DNA of 64,000 bases from Fasciola hepatica (taxonomy: Eukaryota > Platyhelminthes > Trematoda > Plagiorchiida > Fasciolidae): positions 248,001 through 312,000 of the forward strand of contig CANUEZ040000070.1 in NCBI GenBank assembly GCA_948099385.1. Reading direction: 5' to 3'. Shown here in pieces: positions 35,437 through 48,040 of this stretch (position 1 is the first letter of the stretch; every line of letters starts with the position of its first letter). The translations under genes and the position numbers were made by a program. The notes under the pieces were generated by a model, which was not told where the DNA came from, searched no databases, and worked only from the letters and a program-made list of their open reading frames with translations.

Positions 35437-37110
35437 TCAGTCACTCAGCAAAGATTTATCATTGACATACTCTAAGTCAAAAACTCTGTTCCCTTGGAGG
35501 AGTTCAACTCCACCGCGAGGAAAACCAGATAATGCTTTCTTCATGATATCCTCTTTAGCAAGGTTGAGAAGAAACGGGGATATGGGGCAGCCTTGTACTC
35601 CACTGGAGACGGCAAAGGGTGTCAAAAGCCGGCAGTAAGCCCTAACCCGACCTGAGGTATCAAGATAAAACATTTTGAGGACCGACACTTACTTCTCAGT
35701 TTCACCACTCCTTAAACAAACAGTGCCACAGTGCAGAATTATCGACAGAGTCGAAGGCCGTTAGAATGTCTAGAAACACAAAGATCGCTGGTCTCTGGAA
35801 GGCATAAAGGTGCTCCAACAGCTGTCGGAGGGTGGAGATTTGATTGATGCATCCACGACTGGTACAAAACTCAGCCTGTTCCTCGCGAGTTTGCTCATCA
35901 CACGTGTGCAATGGGTGTAATGACACGACGAGTCAGGCCACAACTCACCTTGCCAGTAGAATAAGAAAAACGAATAATAAGCGACCAGTGCCAGTTGGTG
36001 TAATCTGGTGGCGTTGATCCCAGTTTTCCGGCTAGAACGTTTCGGAAATTTGAGAGGCATGACGGATCAGACAGCTTATCGCAGTCCAACCGCTTCTGCA
36101 TCTCACGTTTGGCACACCCACCGAAGCACATAGACAACGCAGTGTAAACTAACGCGTGGTCGGAGTCAACAGTGATCTACTACCACCGGCAGTCTTGTAT
36201 ACAACCCCACCATTTGTAGCTAATAACGACGTGGTCTTCCAGGGTCCATTGCTGACTCGAAGAGTGCAAAAGCAAAGTGACGTACCGGCTATTAGATTAT
36301 CCGAAGTTCGTACTGGCGAGAAGCAGACGGTAATCTGAACACAGAGCCGATAACCGTTCCCGTTTTTCTGAACAACAGGAATTACGGCAAAAGGGTCTCC
36401 CAAATGCTCCTCGTTCGAAGACAGCCGACATATTCTGGCATTCATATCGCCAGCTAAAATCACGATACCACCCCGTTTTGCTTTACATAAGGGGTCGTGT
36501 AACTTTGGGTTGAAGACATCTTTCATTGCATCTTGGCTTCAATATATAGAGGTATAGGCTGAGATGACAAGCAAATTGCTTCTATCAGGACTGCCTTTGC
36601 TTGCTTTGCACGAACTTCTGAGTTTCACTGCGCCCAACCAACTATCAGATGGGATCCTCTTCAGTGGCGCAGCCTCAGCCCTCTCACTGGGAGCTACACC
36701 TACGCCAGCAAGGCCAGCAGTCGCAGACTCAGGGTCCTCTGACAAATGCAAGAGAAATTTGACGGGACTGGATGGAGACACCAATAGAAAGACCGAGCTT
36801 GAATCTTGAATGCGGATCACTTGAATAGAGCACAAGTTGATCGCAAGGGTCTTGAGCGTACAAGCTAAGTACGCCTGTTGTTTTGTGCGCATCAGATTTT
36901 GCAGGGTAAATATGACCAGTTTAAAAGGAAGCCTGGGGCGAAGAAAAGCATCAGCTGTTGGAAGCGGGTTCAGCGAGACTTGGATATTAGACGTAGGAGG
37001 GAGCGAGAAAACAGGAACAGAACTTCCCTCAGAGACATCACCGCAAGTACGGCCGACTGCAGTTACCGAGAAATACGAAAATGTGAGAGTGCAGGGTTGA
37101 GGTATGGAGT
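35437..37110 (-). mobile_element. RTE-like non-LTR retrotransposon remnant, minus strand
   Basis: The endonuclease is the best preserved transposon domain in the window. From about 36930 it reads FTLQNLMRTKQQAYLA, SSSVFLLVSPSSPV, GLAGVGVAPSERAEA and VISAYTSIY without a stop to 36539. It then continues with VILAGDMNARICRLSS (about 36450) after one break. RT segments follow at 35930-35440: EFCTSRGCINQISTL, FLDILTAFDSVDN, VQGCPISPFLLN, and DLEYVNDKSLL replacing the catalytic YADD. The linker between EN and RT is largely deleted. Same family as the copy at 28.4-31.2 kb. A minus-strand frame at 37295-37528 may be its 5' part. Confidence 0.85.
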
Positions 37111-37529
37111 TAGGGAAATTAGAGTGTGTGCATAGTGCGAGAGTATCAGCGCCAGCATATGTTTGACGATGGTAACAAGCGTGTAGTAAGAAATCCATAT
37201 GTTCTATTGTTGTTGACTTTGCGGGCTATTGTACTATTCGGTCGCCTAGAACAGAGTGGGCATTTTTATTCGAGGATGTACCTCTAGACTTAGCTCAATC
37301 AAGCTCGTCCTGCAAGGCAGCAGGGTTGGTCCAGATGAACCGGTGACCAACTGTATCGTTCATTCGCCTCTTCTGGGAACCTCTGGGAGCTGGCGACTGG
37401 TTGCTCAGTTCATATGCCCTTCGGATGAGGCCAAACATCCTGGGTGCCAAAAACACCTCTCTGCCACGGATGCCGATGAGCAAAGTGTTGTGTGCTTCAT
37501 ACGCCATCCATGGTTGGTTTGGAATCATG

Positions 37530-39720
37530 ATTTAGTTAACTCCTCTAGACTGACTATTGGTTAGTCAACCCTGTGGAGAGTGCCGGGCGTCCACCTTCGC
37601 CCTCTCACTTTTGTGAAAACACCTTCGCAACGAGAAGGCAGATTGTAGAACTTCCTCAGCAGAAGCTATATGGAAAGCACGGTCATTTGGGAGAACTGTA
37701 GGAAGCGTTAACTGCGCGTAGCCGACTAGGAGCCTGAGATACACACCTCAGACCATACTGAGACGTTCTGGAGGCTAATGTACAGTAGATCATACTTAGA
37801 TAGGTTTGCTATCTAAATACTTCGGTAAAAGCTGTTTTCCAGTCAATATAAATTTCACGGTTATGCCTAAACGAGAGGGTCAATGGGAATTCTTTCCTAG
37901 GGAACTTGTGCTGATTTTTGGTTTAACACACCTTCGTGTCGATCACAAAGTATATCTACACGAACGGACTGAGTCGAGTTTGGGTTTACAGTGATCATCC
38001 ACACGGGCTCATGTGAGAATTCTATCTAACTGGCCAGTCGTACGCGAAAAACGTTCTGTCTAATCACAAAGTGACTCTGTGTGCACGATCTGACTGTCAA
38101 GGTCCGGTTTCATCTGATTGGTTGCGTGGAATTTCGCACTTTTGTGTGTTGCGCGCTCCCAGATTACTCGTAACTCCGATCGATTCAAAGCAGTTCAGAA
38201 ATAGTAAAGCACAAATATACAAGGAAGTCTATTAACTGAACTGAACCGGTTGAGCACATCTGATGAGCGACACCAACCGCGCAACCAGTCATGTGCTTCC
38301 GGAGCAATTTTACAGCAGAAAATCCACTTCTCGGGGTGCACAAAGTATTTACTCCACTTGAATTTAATCGAAATCGGTTCTACGTTGGCAACAGATTAGC
38401 ACAACAGAAAGGTAACACAATCAGCTGTGAGTAACGCGGATAATCGGTAGTTGCTGCAGACAATGTCCGCAGAAAAAAGAGGGAAGACAGAAGACTAAAT
38501 GAGGGGACATCGGATAAATTAAACAAACAGACTATTCTGAAATCCGAACAGATATCATTCGAGTTTATTGAGCAGAGTACAGACAGCAGAAACCTGTAAC
38601 AAATCAAATCAGAATGGTCGAGGCCAAATGTAGAAACAACACCAGAAAATGCGTCAAAGTCAGCCAGTGAACGTCCAGCTAGCCAATCAGTCAGTCAGCC
38701 TAACAAAGTGCGCTGTGGTTAAGGCATTCAACGCGAATTAATAACGCGCTCTCACGGATAGCTAACACAAACGAGCGAAAGTAGAGGGACGGCAACCAAA
38801 CAGGAACGCACCAATCAAACTCAAGATGGCGCTGGTACACGTGAGCACCGAAAGTGGATAAACGAACAAATGCGAACAGCAGAGTTAAGAGGGAACAAAG
38901 GCAGACAGAAAGGGGAGGGCGTAGCCATCAGTGGATTGATGCATCGAATGGATTGGAATAGTGCAAATAAGGTAGCCGTGTGGAACCGAGCCTATGTGCG
39001 TGTATGCACGCGTGTGGGTTGGTGTGCATGCGTGAACAATCCAACGTTGATTCCTACTTGAAAGAATCAACACTACTCGGACGTTGACTGTGCAGTGTTT
39101 CGAACTTTTCTTCTTTTGCTAATTGTCCGGTCTCGCAGCTGAATCTTCCCTGGTCCATCGTAGGTGCAATTGCAGATTGTCACATCCAAACGTCCACTTC
39201 TGTATCGTTTCTTTTTTTTCACGTAACCGATGGAACGTCACAACCACGTTACCGACCTCAGAGGTTCCAGCGACACTCCAAACGGTAGGTGGGCTCCGGT
39301 CCTGAACTGATAATCTTCGCAGCACGCGTAAACCACGAAGATTGAATCTGACAGGGCATTCGTTTGATGACCGATCCCAAGAGGCTGCATGTGCTTAGCT
39401 CAGACGCTGATTTTTGTTACGCGTAAAATGAATCACAGTATAGGAGGTAAACCCCATAATCAAGAGACACCGCTAAAAGGGGTCATGGGGGAACATTCAC
39501 TTAGGAACCAGTTTACTGACCCTGTTTTTAAAGAAATAGAGGTTGTAAGTAGATGGGAAAACGGAAGGAGGGGAAATGTTTCGCAGTTTAGCAGTCCTGG
39601 ATAGAAAGAATTGAAAGACAGAAGTATGATATCTAGTGACAGAAACTTAGTAAGGATCAATAGCTACCTACATGATCGGGAAGATGTTATAGGAAAAGGA
39701 ACTTCAGAAGCAAGCTACGA
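37530..39720. other. unclassified stretch
   Basis: No coding motif I can support. The word ggtgcacaaagta at 38336 resembles the CR1 3' end at 26836, so at least part is decayed retrotransposon tail. Several short open frames on both strands lack domain evidence. Confidence 0.35.
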
Positions 39721-40850
39721 AGAACAGAACCTTAAATAGTACGAATAGAAAAGGGACAATGAAGCAACCTTACGACGATGGGCTGGCGATTGTGGATTGT
39801 ACTTTGGCCTTTCGTTAAACCCGGTCAAGAAGGGTACAAGAAGTAGACGAATCCCCGCCCCCAAGTGACTGCAGTATCCAAGTACGGGAAGGATTCTAGC
39901 TTCGCACAGCAGAACATAAGTTGGATTTCAGCAGTGTCTGGAGGGAAATAGAAAACCGGATCTGTGAGCAACACGAGAAGCGAGCGGATCAGCACGAAAA
40001 AGTGTTTATAAAGAAACCAAGAAGAGAGATAGAACCTGTGGAATGCAGTATTGTTTAATCAAAGGATAAATATGAGGAGAATGAATGAAGCCTCAAGGAA
40101 ACTGGAAGAAGTGCTGTTTCGGAAGCATTGAATGTAAAGTGATTACGGGAGCCCCAGGAGGAGATGTGTTTTGGGTCGGAGTCTAATGATACACTAGTTG
40201 CACTACAATCATGGTCAATATTGGAGTTAGCGCGGTATGGAAAGCAGTAATAAAGGAAATGATGGAGGGTAGATTCATCAACAAAGGAATGGATTGGATT
40301 GGAAGTAGTGAATAGATGATCAATATTTTTAATAAAAGAAAGAGGGTGGGGGAAATCACTAAACCTTTGGGAACGCCCATATTAACAGGAAATGGCTGGG
40401 ACAAGACCCCATCAACTCGGACGGAGGTGGTTCGCTTACTAAGGAAACTAGTGGTCCATAATACGAGATCGGGCAGAACCTGAACGCGGGTGGTTTCACC
40501 AGAAGACCTGAGTGCCAAACTCGGTCAAAAGCTTTAGAGATGTCGAGAGTGACCACGAGCTTTTCTCCTTGGTTATCGAGTACAGCCAACCAGGACTGTG
40601 AGACTAGTGCCAGCATAGGTCAAAATCCGCATTGGCGACTGCTCAGCAGTCCTTCGCTTTCAAGAAATGTACGCAGTTGGCCAGAAATGATAGTTTCGAA
40701 TACTTTCGAGATAACACAGCAAAATTAGACGATGGTTACTCGGATCAGAAAGATCAACCCGTTTGGGAATGAAAAAAATCACAGCACTTTACCGGGTGAT
40801 CGGAGTTGTAGGAGGTTGGAGAAAGTATGTGTGAGAAAGAGAGGGAAAAT
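39720..40850 (-). mobile_element. Jockey/I-like non-LTR retrotransposon remnant
   Basis: Minus strand: VVTLDISKAFDRVWHSGLL near 40550, then in a shifted frame SFLSKRTTSVRVDGVLSQPF near 40430 and MGVPKGLVISPTLFLL (40368-40321). The catalytic region reads FVDES where FADDS is expected, followed by HISSWGSRNHFTFNASE near 40130. This is a different lineage from the CR1-like and RTE-like copies. Frameshifts and the altered active site make it inactive. Confidence 0.75.
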
Positions 40851-41867
40851 AGATAAATAAATAAGGAAAGAAATAAAGAACGAGGGAAAGATTGAAGGAA
40901 ACTACCCCGAAAACGAAGAACCCGCACCAGGATTTCCTTCGAATCGCACGCTTTCCTTTAGCCAAGAACTAATCGGAATACATCAAAAAAATCTAAACAA
41001 CTATTATGGACCCCAAAATTTTCCCAGAAATGTGATGGGAGCTCATCCCTGAGTATTTGTGTGACAGCATCATTCCTTGTTTCAGCTCAGACAGCCTTGA
41101 ACCTCACATCATCCCTCTACTTTCATGAATAAGAGAAATCTACTACTAGAGTGTATAATTTGAGCTAAATTCGTTCACAAATAACGTGTGACGTGAGCAC
41201 TGATCAATACCACATCCCTGTGCATCGAGAATGAGTCATTGCCGGCGTAGGTCATTGCTTTTTGCCATTTGTCCGTCTGAGGCACATTTTCCACGGCAGA
41301 TCGATTTATGCTTCATGCTTCAAATCTATATGGTTGGCTGGTACATGAGCATGTCGTATTTGGTCACTCCAAGGTGGATTGCTTCAAATTAACCGCAGAA
41401 ACATGAGGTGCGTTTAGAAGCACTTCGTACATTGTATTACACATTCTTCAATGGCACTCTTGGCTCTTTCTTTGCAGTACTGCAGTAAATAGTAGTGTCG
41501 CTGAGAGTCATCTGACATTCTGCGTTCTATTTGTGTCAAATTGTAGTGTGAAGTGATCTTAATCTACAATATTTCCATCAAATTCCATAAGTTCCATTCG
41601 TAACAGTTCCGACCAGCTGATTATTTCACGAATTCTCTGCAGGTCATTCACATTTTGCAAATAATCATTCAGTTAATACCCCTATCTAACTTATTCTCGA
41701 ACTGCTTTTTCCACTTATGAGGAAGGATAGTGGTATCCGATGATGGCTGACCCATCACGACGGTCTCATCAGGTTCTATCTTTGAGGATTTTACCGCCTC
41801 TAATGCTCAAAACCTCTTGATGGTCAGGAAATGGGAGCTCATAAACGAACCTCACAATGGGCGACAA
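40850..41867. other. non-coding stretch
   Basis: Purine-rich at the left, AT-rich at the right. No feature recognised. Confidence 0.4.
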
Positions 41868-42287
41868 TTATGACATACTAAACAAAGACAGCAAATGGAT
41901 AAAATAGAGGAAGGTGATAAAAAGTAAGATAAGTGTGATAATATCACGTGGCAGCAATACTCCAACGAACAACAGGTTATTAGGAATCAGTATTCGTTGA
42001 ACTTGATCGGAGTAGGATGTAATTGATATCATATTCCAGTGAATAAAACCGTGACAATCCACGTCAGGATTCGATTTGCTCCACTTGAGAAACGTATAAG
42101 CGTGTACTTTAGCTGAAATTCCGTCGAAACCTGTTTGAGAAACGCGTCCCGGATGAATTATTGTCCTTTCATATTCCCTGAACACGAGAATTAGAGGTCT
42201 GATTCTGTGCCAACAATAACTGCACCAAGAGGAGCATCTACTCATACTCCTGATGCAAAAATTCGACTTTTTTACGGAAACTATCAT
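41868..42287 (-). CDS. candidate exon with C-terminal hydrophobic segment, unknown
   Basis: A 139-codon minus-strand open frame. A possible acceptor (ttgttggcacag) near 42208 would start the exon with IRPLILVFREYE. The body has AYTFLKWSKSNPDVDC and VQRILIPNNLLFVG, a pattern loosely like a fibronectin type III domain. It ends with a long hydrophobic run (ITLILLFITFLYFIHLL) that could span a membrane. A related short frame lies at 1699-1881 on the plus strand. I do not recognise the family. Confidence 0.3.
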   Translation of the reverse strand: MIVSVKKSNFCIRSMSRCSSWCSYCWHRIRPLILVFREYERTIIHPGRVSQTGFDGISAKVHAYTFLKWSKSNPDVDCHGFIHWNMISITSYSDQVQRILIPNNLLFVGVLLPRDIITLILLFITFLYFIHLLSLFSMS

Positions 42288-42584
42288 ACTACTTTATCTT
42301 TTGGTAAAATGCATGTTTCACAAACCTCGATAATTTGCTGTCACACGAAAAAGATATAATCACTCAGTGAGCCCAAAGGATTATTCCCATTTCCAGCGCA
42401 ATCAACTCAGTGCTACAGCTACCGAGTTGCGCTGATGAATGTAAAATATCATAGTAACTCCCAATAAGTACATCAAACCAAGAAGGTAGTTTACGATTCT
42501 CCATAGTTAATTCGGGACCTGCTTCCGTATAGAGTTCATTGAGTCTATGACACTAACTGCTGCCGACCACGTTAGTCGTCGGAA

Positions 42585-43130
42585 CGCGTCGGGATATTAG
42601 TTTCCCTGTTTGGCACCTAGGAAGGTGCAACCGGCTTCGCAGCGCCGGGCCTTCTCTCCGAACTGTTTGTGATATTGACAGCACTCTGAATGAGATGGAC
42701 TGAGGGAGCGATCAGGGGAAGGGCTTCTGAAGCTTTCACGTCGGTCAGACTTGTGATTAGGTTTCTGGCCTCTACAGTCAGAACAGCTAGGAGTGGAAAA
42801 ACCTCTGAATGCCTGTTCGAAAGCAGTAATAAGGCCTCTGCGAAGTGTGTTCCTACTGTGGGAGCTGTGATCTGAGGGCTACTCGTGTTTGTTACGGCAG
42901 TAATTTGTGGATGGTACCGTTTTCATAATACCGTCTGCTAGTGTTGGGGCTACCATGTGCTTAAGATGACTAGAAACCTCGAGCATTGCTTGAATATTAG
43001 TTGGTAATCGCTGTACCCACAACTCTTTGAAGCTTTTTTCCTCTGAAAGTTGCGCTGCCAGCTGCTGCATTTCTCTCAGTAATGCAGAGATCTTACTACC
43101 TAGCTCAGTCACTTGGATCAGCTGCTTCAG
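42585..43130 (-). pseudogene. Gypsy gag fragment, minus strand
   Basis: Minus strand: LREMQQLAAQLSEEKSF and LWVQRLPTNIQAML near 43060-42990, typical of the capsid C-terminal region of flatworm and insect Gypsy gag. After a frame change comes a terminal cysteine-histidine cluster (CCQYHKQFGEKARRCEAGC near 42650). No protease or RT follows directly. It may belong to the same lineage as the pol fragment at 51.3-53.2 kb. Confidence 0.7.
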
Positions 43131-43282
43131 TCTTTACGGTTCCGATGGCAAAGTACTGCAGATTACTGCTTCTTTCAACGCTGAGTAAGAATAGTCATTG
43201 AATATTACATCGCGTACTACATTAACCACATCAGGAGTCGTTTTAGTACTTTCGTTGCTAACCACTCAGGATCATCCACGAC

Positions 43283-43425
43283 GAAATGGCCATGAACCAG
43301 TGGAAACATGTCAAGTCTGGTGATAACCCAGCCGATCTGTCCTCCCGAGGTGCGACCAACTTCCGGCAACTGAACACGTGGACCGGAGGACCGAAATTCC
43401 TGCAAATACCTAAACAGGCTGGCCC
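43283..43425 (+). pseudogene. BEL/Pao-like pol fragment
   Basis: A short plus-strand stretch reading WKHVKSGDNPADLSSRG, then NTWTGGPKFLQ. The combination W-x-HV-x5-NPADxxSRG followed by a W-x-GP-x-FL motif is characteristic of the region before integrase in BEL/Pao retrotransposons. Only about 45 codons remain, abutting the next CR1-like copy. Confidence 0.55.
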
Positions 43426-43439
43426 GTGTAAGAACTAAA

Positions 43440-45570
43440 GCCCCCTATAGTATTGGAATTGGAGGTCAAAGGCGCAGTGATGACGGCCACAGTCATCAAA
43501 GCGACATTCCTTCTGTCACGGTTGGTCAGGTTTTCCTTCTGGATGAAGACGCTTCGGTCATTAGTTTGGTTGGCCAGGTTCAAGAGACATTTGCTAGGCA
43601 TGAAAGGGATTCGCCCCTCCAGTCGGGTACGAGTGGGTCCAATAAGCCCCGATAAATTACGAGTCACAGAACACGATTTATTCAAGATGATACAACGGGA
43701 GGCTCATCAGTGTAAGAATCTGGGCATTCAGACATCCCGTCATCCAATCCTGGAACCAAATAGCAAATGTGTTGGCACCACTTTCGGGTGCACTAAAATG
43801 TACAGTCCAAAGTCAGGCTGCAGAGATAGTTGAGCTAAAGACCACAGTCGGCACCCTTAAGGATGAGTTATTCAGCTTGAGGAGTATAGTTATCAAATCC
43901 CTCCCAGTATCCCAGGCAGCCGATCAGGTGTGTAGAGTATCTGAGCAGCAAATTCTTGAGGTCGCGAAGATTTTCAAGACACCGAGAAATGCTCCAAGCG
44001 AGTCATCCTTTGGGGTCGCTTTCTCAACTTGGATCACCCTCTTGACAGCTATCCCCAAGCGTTCAACCGCCATAAGCTCCCTCTCCCACTTAGAAGTCGT
44101 TCCACTTGGCTGGTAACCAAACGCACCAACCGCGACACGGCATTTCAATTGAAGTGGACCCCACAGAGGCAGCCGAACGAATTATTTTTTTCAGCCGCAA
44201 AGCTCAAGGAGGAAATACAAGGGCTCAAGGGAGTATCCATTGACAGGCCACTTCACCTAAGGCTCCGCAGTGGGAAGGCTAAGCCAGCGACCTCACAAAA
44301 AGCCGATCCCAAGCTCAGAGAGCTTCCTGTCGTCCAGGTAACTCACCTTGAGGATCGAGCTCCATGTCCACCATCAGTTATTTCCCTACTCACTCCATCT
44401 CCTGTCGCGGAAAGCACCCCTAGTAGTAGACCTATTACCACTAAATATCTGATGCCCACAAAAAGTATCTTCGACCCCAACATTGCTAACAAGACCGTAT
44501 AATCGGATGAGACCCACCCATCCTCGAGCCCAGATACAAGCCTTCAACCTGTTTCTGCTGAAAGCAGCAATGAGAAGGTTAAAGCACCGGAAAAGGTTTC
44601 TGGTGCCGTCATGCAAAACTGGACCACGAACAAGAAGACTCAGAGCTGTGAATCACACAGTGCGCACACAGATAAACCACAAAAAGCAGCCCACCCTTTT
44701 CGAAGACCAGAGGACATAGACCGTCCGCCAGGTACGGCACCTCCCAGGGTACTAGACGTCAAAAGTAACCAGTTCTCTCAACAGTCTGTTTACCCTCTAG
44801 CCCCCTAATATCTTTAGCTTCCGACTCCCCCAGGACACTCTTTCCATCCCTAAACTCTATCTCTAAGCCCACCTAACCCCTCCTCAAACCCAAAATCAGT
44901 TGTCTCTGGCGGTTCTGCAACAAATCCTGAGCACGTGCTCAAGTGACTTTTCAGAAATTACCTGATGATGGTGAAAGAGATCCCAGAGCTTCGGCAGCTT
45001 GCAGTGGATAAGGAACCTAAGATCATAGCCCTCACAGAAACCTGGCTCACCCCTGATATACTTGATGCCGAAATATTCACTCCGGGATACTTCACAGTGA
45101 GGCAGGACTCCAGCAAAAGGTCGTGCCAGCGCGGTTATCATATACTACGATGACTCTTTCCCTCCTCCCACTATATTACCAAATTCTACCTTTTCATGTA
45201 TTGATTGTTTGTGGGTTGTGTTTACACTCTCTAGTACAGACACCCTACTGCTTGGTGCAGTCTATCGCTCTCCAGCATGCAGTTCAACCGACAGCCTAAC
45301 TCTCAGACTTATTAGGCTCTTCGAAAAGCTACACAGACTTCACCCATCTGTTAGCCACTGATGACTTCAACTCACCCAGTATAGACTGGCTAAGAACTGA
45401 TTCCCCTGAGATCACCTTTGGTAAACCGCTCCTAGATCTCGTACTCAAGAACTCACGAGTACAGAACGTAAAAGATCCGACCAGATATCACATGGGACGC
45501 CCCGTCCCTACTAGACCTGGTCATCACCAACGAATGGTTCCAGATACAAAGCTCCATGGCGTTCAACGGG
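43440..45570 (+). mobile_element. CR1-like non-LTR retrotransposon remnant with ORF1
   Basis: An ORF1-like region (43450-44820) contains a short coiled-coil-like stretch (EIVELKTTVGTLKDELFSL near 43826) and a conserved block (RSTWLVTKRTNRDTAFQL near 44098). The endonuclease follows at about 44970-45550: IIALTETWLTPDILD, LLLGAVYRSPA, then LATDDFNSPSIDWLR in a shifted frame. RT is absent: the element ends where an imperfect trinucleotide repeat begins. Confidence 0.75.
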
Positions 45571-45885
45571 TGACAGTGACTGTAATAATACCATTGACGG
45601 CAGTAGGTGTGAAAGTATCGTCAGTGGTAGTTGACATGGTGGTATCAAAAGCAGCAGTATTATCAGCAACAGTAGCCGAAGTATTAGTAATAAGAGCTAC
45701 GGTCACAGTAGTCATCGTATCCGCAGGAGAAGTAGTAGTATTTGCATCAGTAGTCATTCATAGTAGCATCAGTAGTAGTACTCGTATTAGTGGCAGTAGT
45801 AGTAACAGGAACAGTATTGGCAGTAGCAGTACCAGGAACGGCAGTCACAGCATTAGCTACAGTAGCAGCAGTTGTTGTTGTACGC
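45570..45885. repeat. imperfect (AGT/GTA)n trinucleotide repeat
   Basis: About 310 bases dominated by agt, gta, gca and acag words in three-base register. The periodicity removes stops and gives a Ser-rich, Val-rich or Ala/Thr-rich frame depending on phase, on both strands. The resulting open frames (45492-46151 plus, 45563-45757 minus) are by-products. Confidence 0.85.
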
Positions 45886-46184
45886 ATGTGATGAAAACGA
45901 AAACAGAGTCAGTCAGCACCAGTATAATGGAAGATGCTCATAGGAGATTCGCAAGCAAGAACTATGGACGACTTGGTAAAATGCTAAACGAGAACCAAAA
46001 AAACCTTATCAGCTGGATGTTTGTTGGAAACGCAAATGAGGCATCAGCAGAAGTAGATGTAGTAGAAGTGGTGGTAGTAAAAGTAAGTCGTGGTACAGCA
46101 GGTGGGTGGGGTCCACAAGTACCTTCTTGGAGAATTATTCATTGGCTATAATTTGCCAAACACAAATTCTGGAGATGAAAGAGC

Positions 46185-46350
46185 CTATGGAAATCTAAGA
46201 AACACGAATGATAATGGCCAGGCTGCGGTGTAGTGTGATAAAATCTTTCTTGAGTAGAAACGAAAGATTACGACTGAGCAGTATAGTAAGATTGGGGCAA
46301 TACATTGATGGACAAAAGAAAAAATGACAGCTTTTATGGCAACCAACTGA
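46185..46350 (-). pseudogene. small CR1-like RT tail fragment
   Basis: Minus-strand SFVHQCIAPILLYCSVVIF corresponds to SLFVYQYVFPVLLYCSPVIF of the CR1-like copy at 49.2 kb. Confidence 0.55.
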
Positions 46351-48040
46351 CTTATCGGATGTGATGACGAATCGATATCTGGCCCCAACATCCTCCTATC
46401 CCCTGACTTTCCCACATCTTGATCATCAACCCCATATAAATCATTGTAGAATCCCAAATGTCTATGGATCCTACATATATCGATCACTCCATCTCAAGCA
46501 ATCCCAACACGTGGACGCTCGATTAGAAACGGTGAAGACGGATTGAATACGTTTATGGTCGGCAAGACGACAGCAAACACAGGGTTACGGCAGATTGGGG
46601 CAGCAGCATTCAGTGGAAAGTTGTAACTATCGGCTTTGGTACTGAATGCAAATATCAGAGTAATTCAACGCAGAATGTACGATCAGTTTTGATAAAACAG
46701 TAGTCATTGTCAGAAATAGACAGAAGGGGCAGTCATAAATTGAATAATTGTAAGGAAAAGCATGCAGAAAGAGAAAACGGATGTCTTACAGAAAGTGACA
46801 TCAGCTTACTGTTCTGTGGCGTTTAAAAGTTAAACTGCACGCTTTGCGCTACACGGAGACCAGAAAGGGAGGCGGATGAAGATGAGTGGGCTGAGTGCGC
46901 TCGTGTAAGTGACATTACACGATTGGCTGGCCAGCCAGGGTGACCGGATTGGTGGAGGGGTAGGGTGTTAGGGTAGATATAGTGATCAGTCGATCACACC
47001 CCCATCTATCACTTGTTTAACTGTACGTTTCGCGTACGGTCTCTGTACAGGCTGAGTAATATTACACGCGGCTGGCACTCCACGGTCTTTGACTTCCTCG
47101 ATGAACACGATCGTAGAAGCTGAGGAAGTGTGCCCTCCAATGTAGAGCCGAAAAGGTCAGTGGTTCGAACCACAGATGGAGCTGCCATCTTTAACGTAAA
47201 ATCTTTTCGTGTAAAAGAACACGACATTCAAGGAATGGCTAGAAAGTAAAACACTATGTAAAGGACGACGGAAAATAGGTAGAAATACGGTTAATATTAT
47301 TCTATGACCAAAGCAAGGAAAGCCCGCACACAAAAGGGGTCTAGGCTAAGAATAATGTTACTTGATAATCCCAAATTCTACGGCTGACAGGTTCTACTAT
47401 TCCTCCGAATAAAGTTTCATCTGATGACCATCCAGTATCCTGTTCAGTAATTTTTCTTCGTCGTTTATCTTTTTGCCTCATTACCACGATTTCTGTAATC
47501 AAGTTGCCATCGAATTAACCAAATGACTTCGCAGATAAACCACTCACGGTTTTGCATTCATAGTATTGAATCCGACAAACTCAGACTTAGGAATTAAAAT
47601 AGACGGATTTCATTGATGGAGAACCATCTTTCTCCTGGTTTGTAGTAGGAAGGGACATATTATATACTATCGAACGGCGGATAGATCAGTTTTCAGCCTT
47701 GATAATATGGTTTCACGGTTGCAATACAATACCGGTTCACGAACCAGACTATCGGTAGCAGCTTTGGAGAAAAGAATCGGAGGGAACCTTGGATAGGGAG
47801 GCTACACACCAGAGAGCATCGGCTACTGGAGGTCCGTAGAAGCTGAGCCATCCATTTTAGATGGGCACATTTGTAGGAAGCATAGGTTCCCTGCAAACCA
47901 ACACTCAGAAAGGTTACCCGTGGTAAGCAAAGTGTTGGCTAACTACCAAATTTCCGACAGCGGTGTTATCGAATATTTATTCAAATATTATTTTCCACTC
48001 ATCTTCCTTATTTTATATCCTTGTGTTACAACTCCTACGT
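46350..48040. other. unclassified stretch with one box B-like site
   Basis: At about 47160 the word cagtggttcgaaccacag matches a tRNA box B and is itself palindromic (tggttcgaacca), so part of 47.05-47.23 kb may be a SINE. Nothing else is supported. Confidence 0.35.

Noticed and set aside
36564..37135. Plus-strand open frames
   Set aside because: Antisense shadows of the minus-strand RTE endonuclease, whose motifs are clear.
45492..46151. 219-codon Ser/Val-rich open frame
   Set aside because: Its middle is the trinucleotide repeat. The left end is a frame of the endonuclease remnant, and no domain is present.
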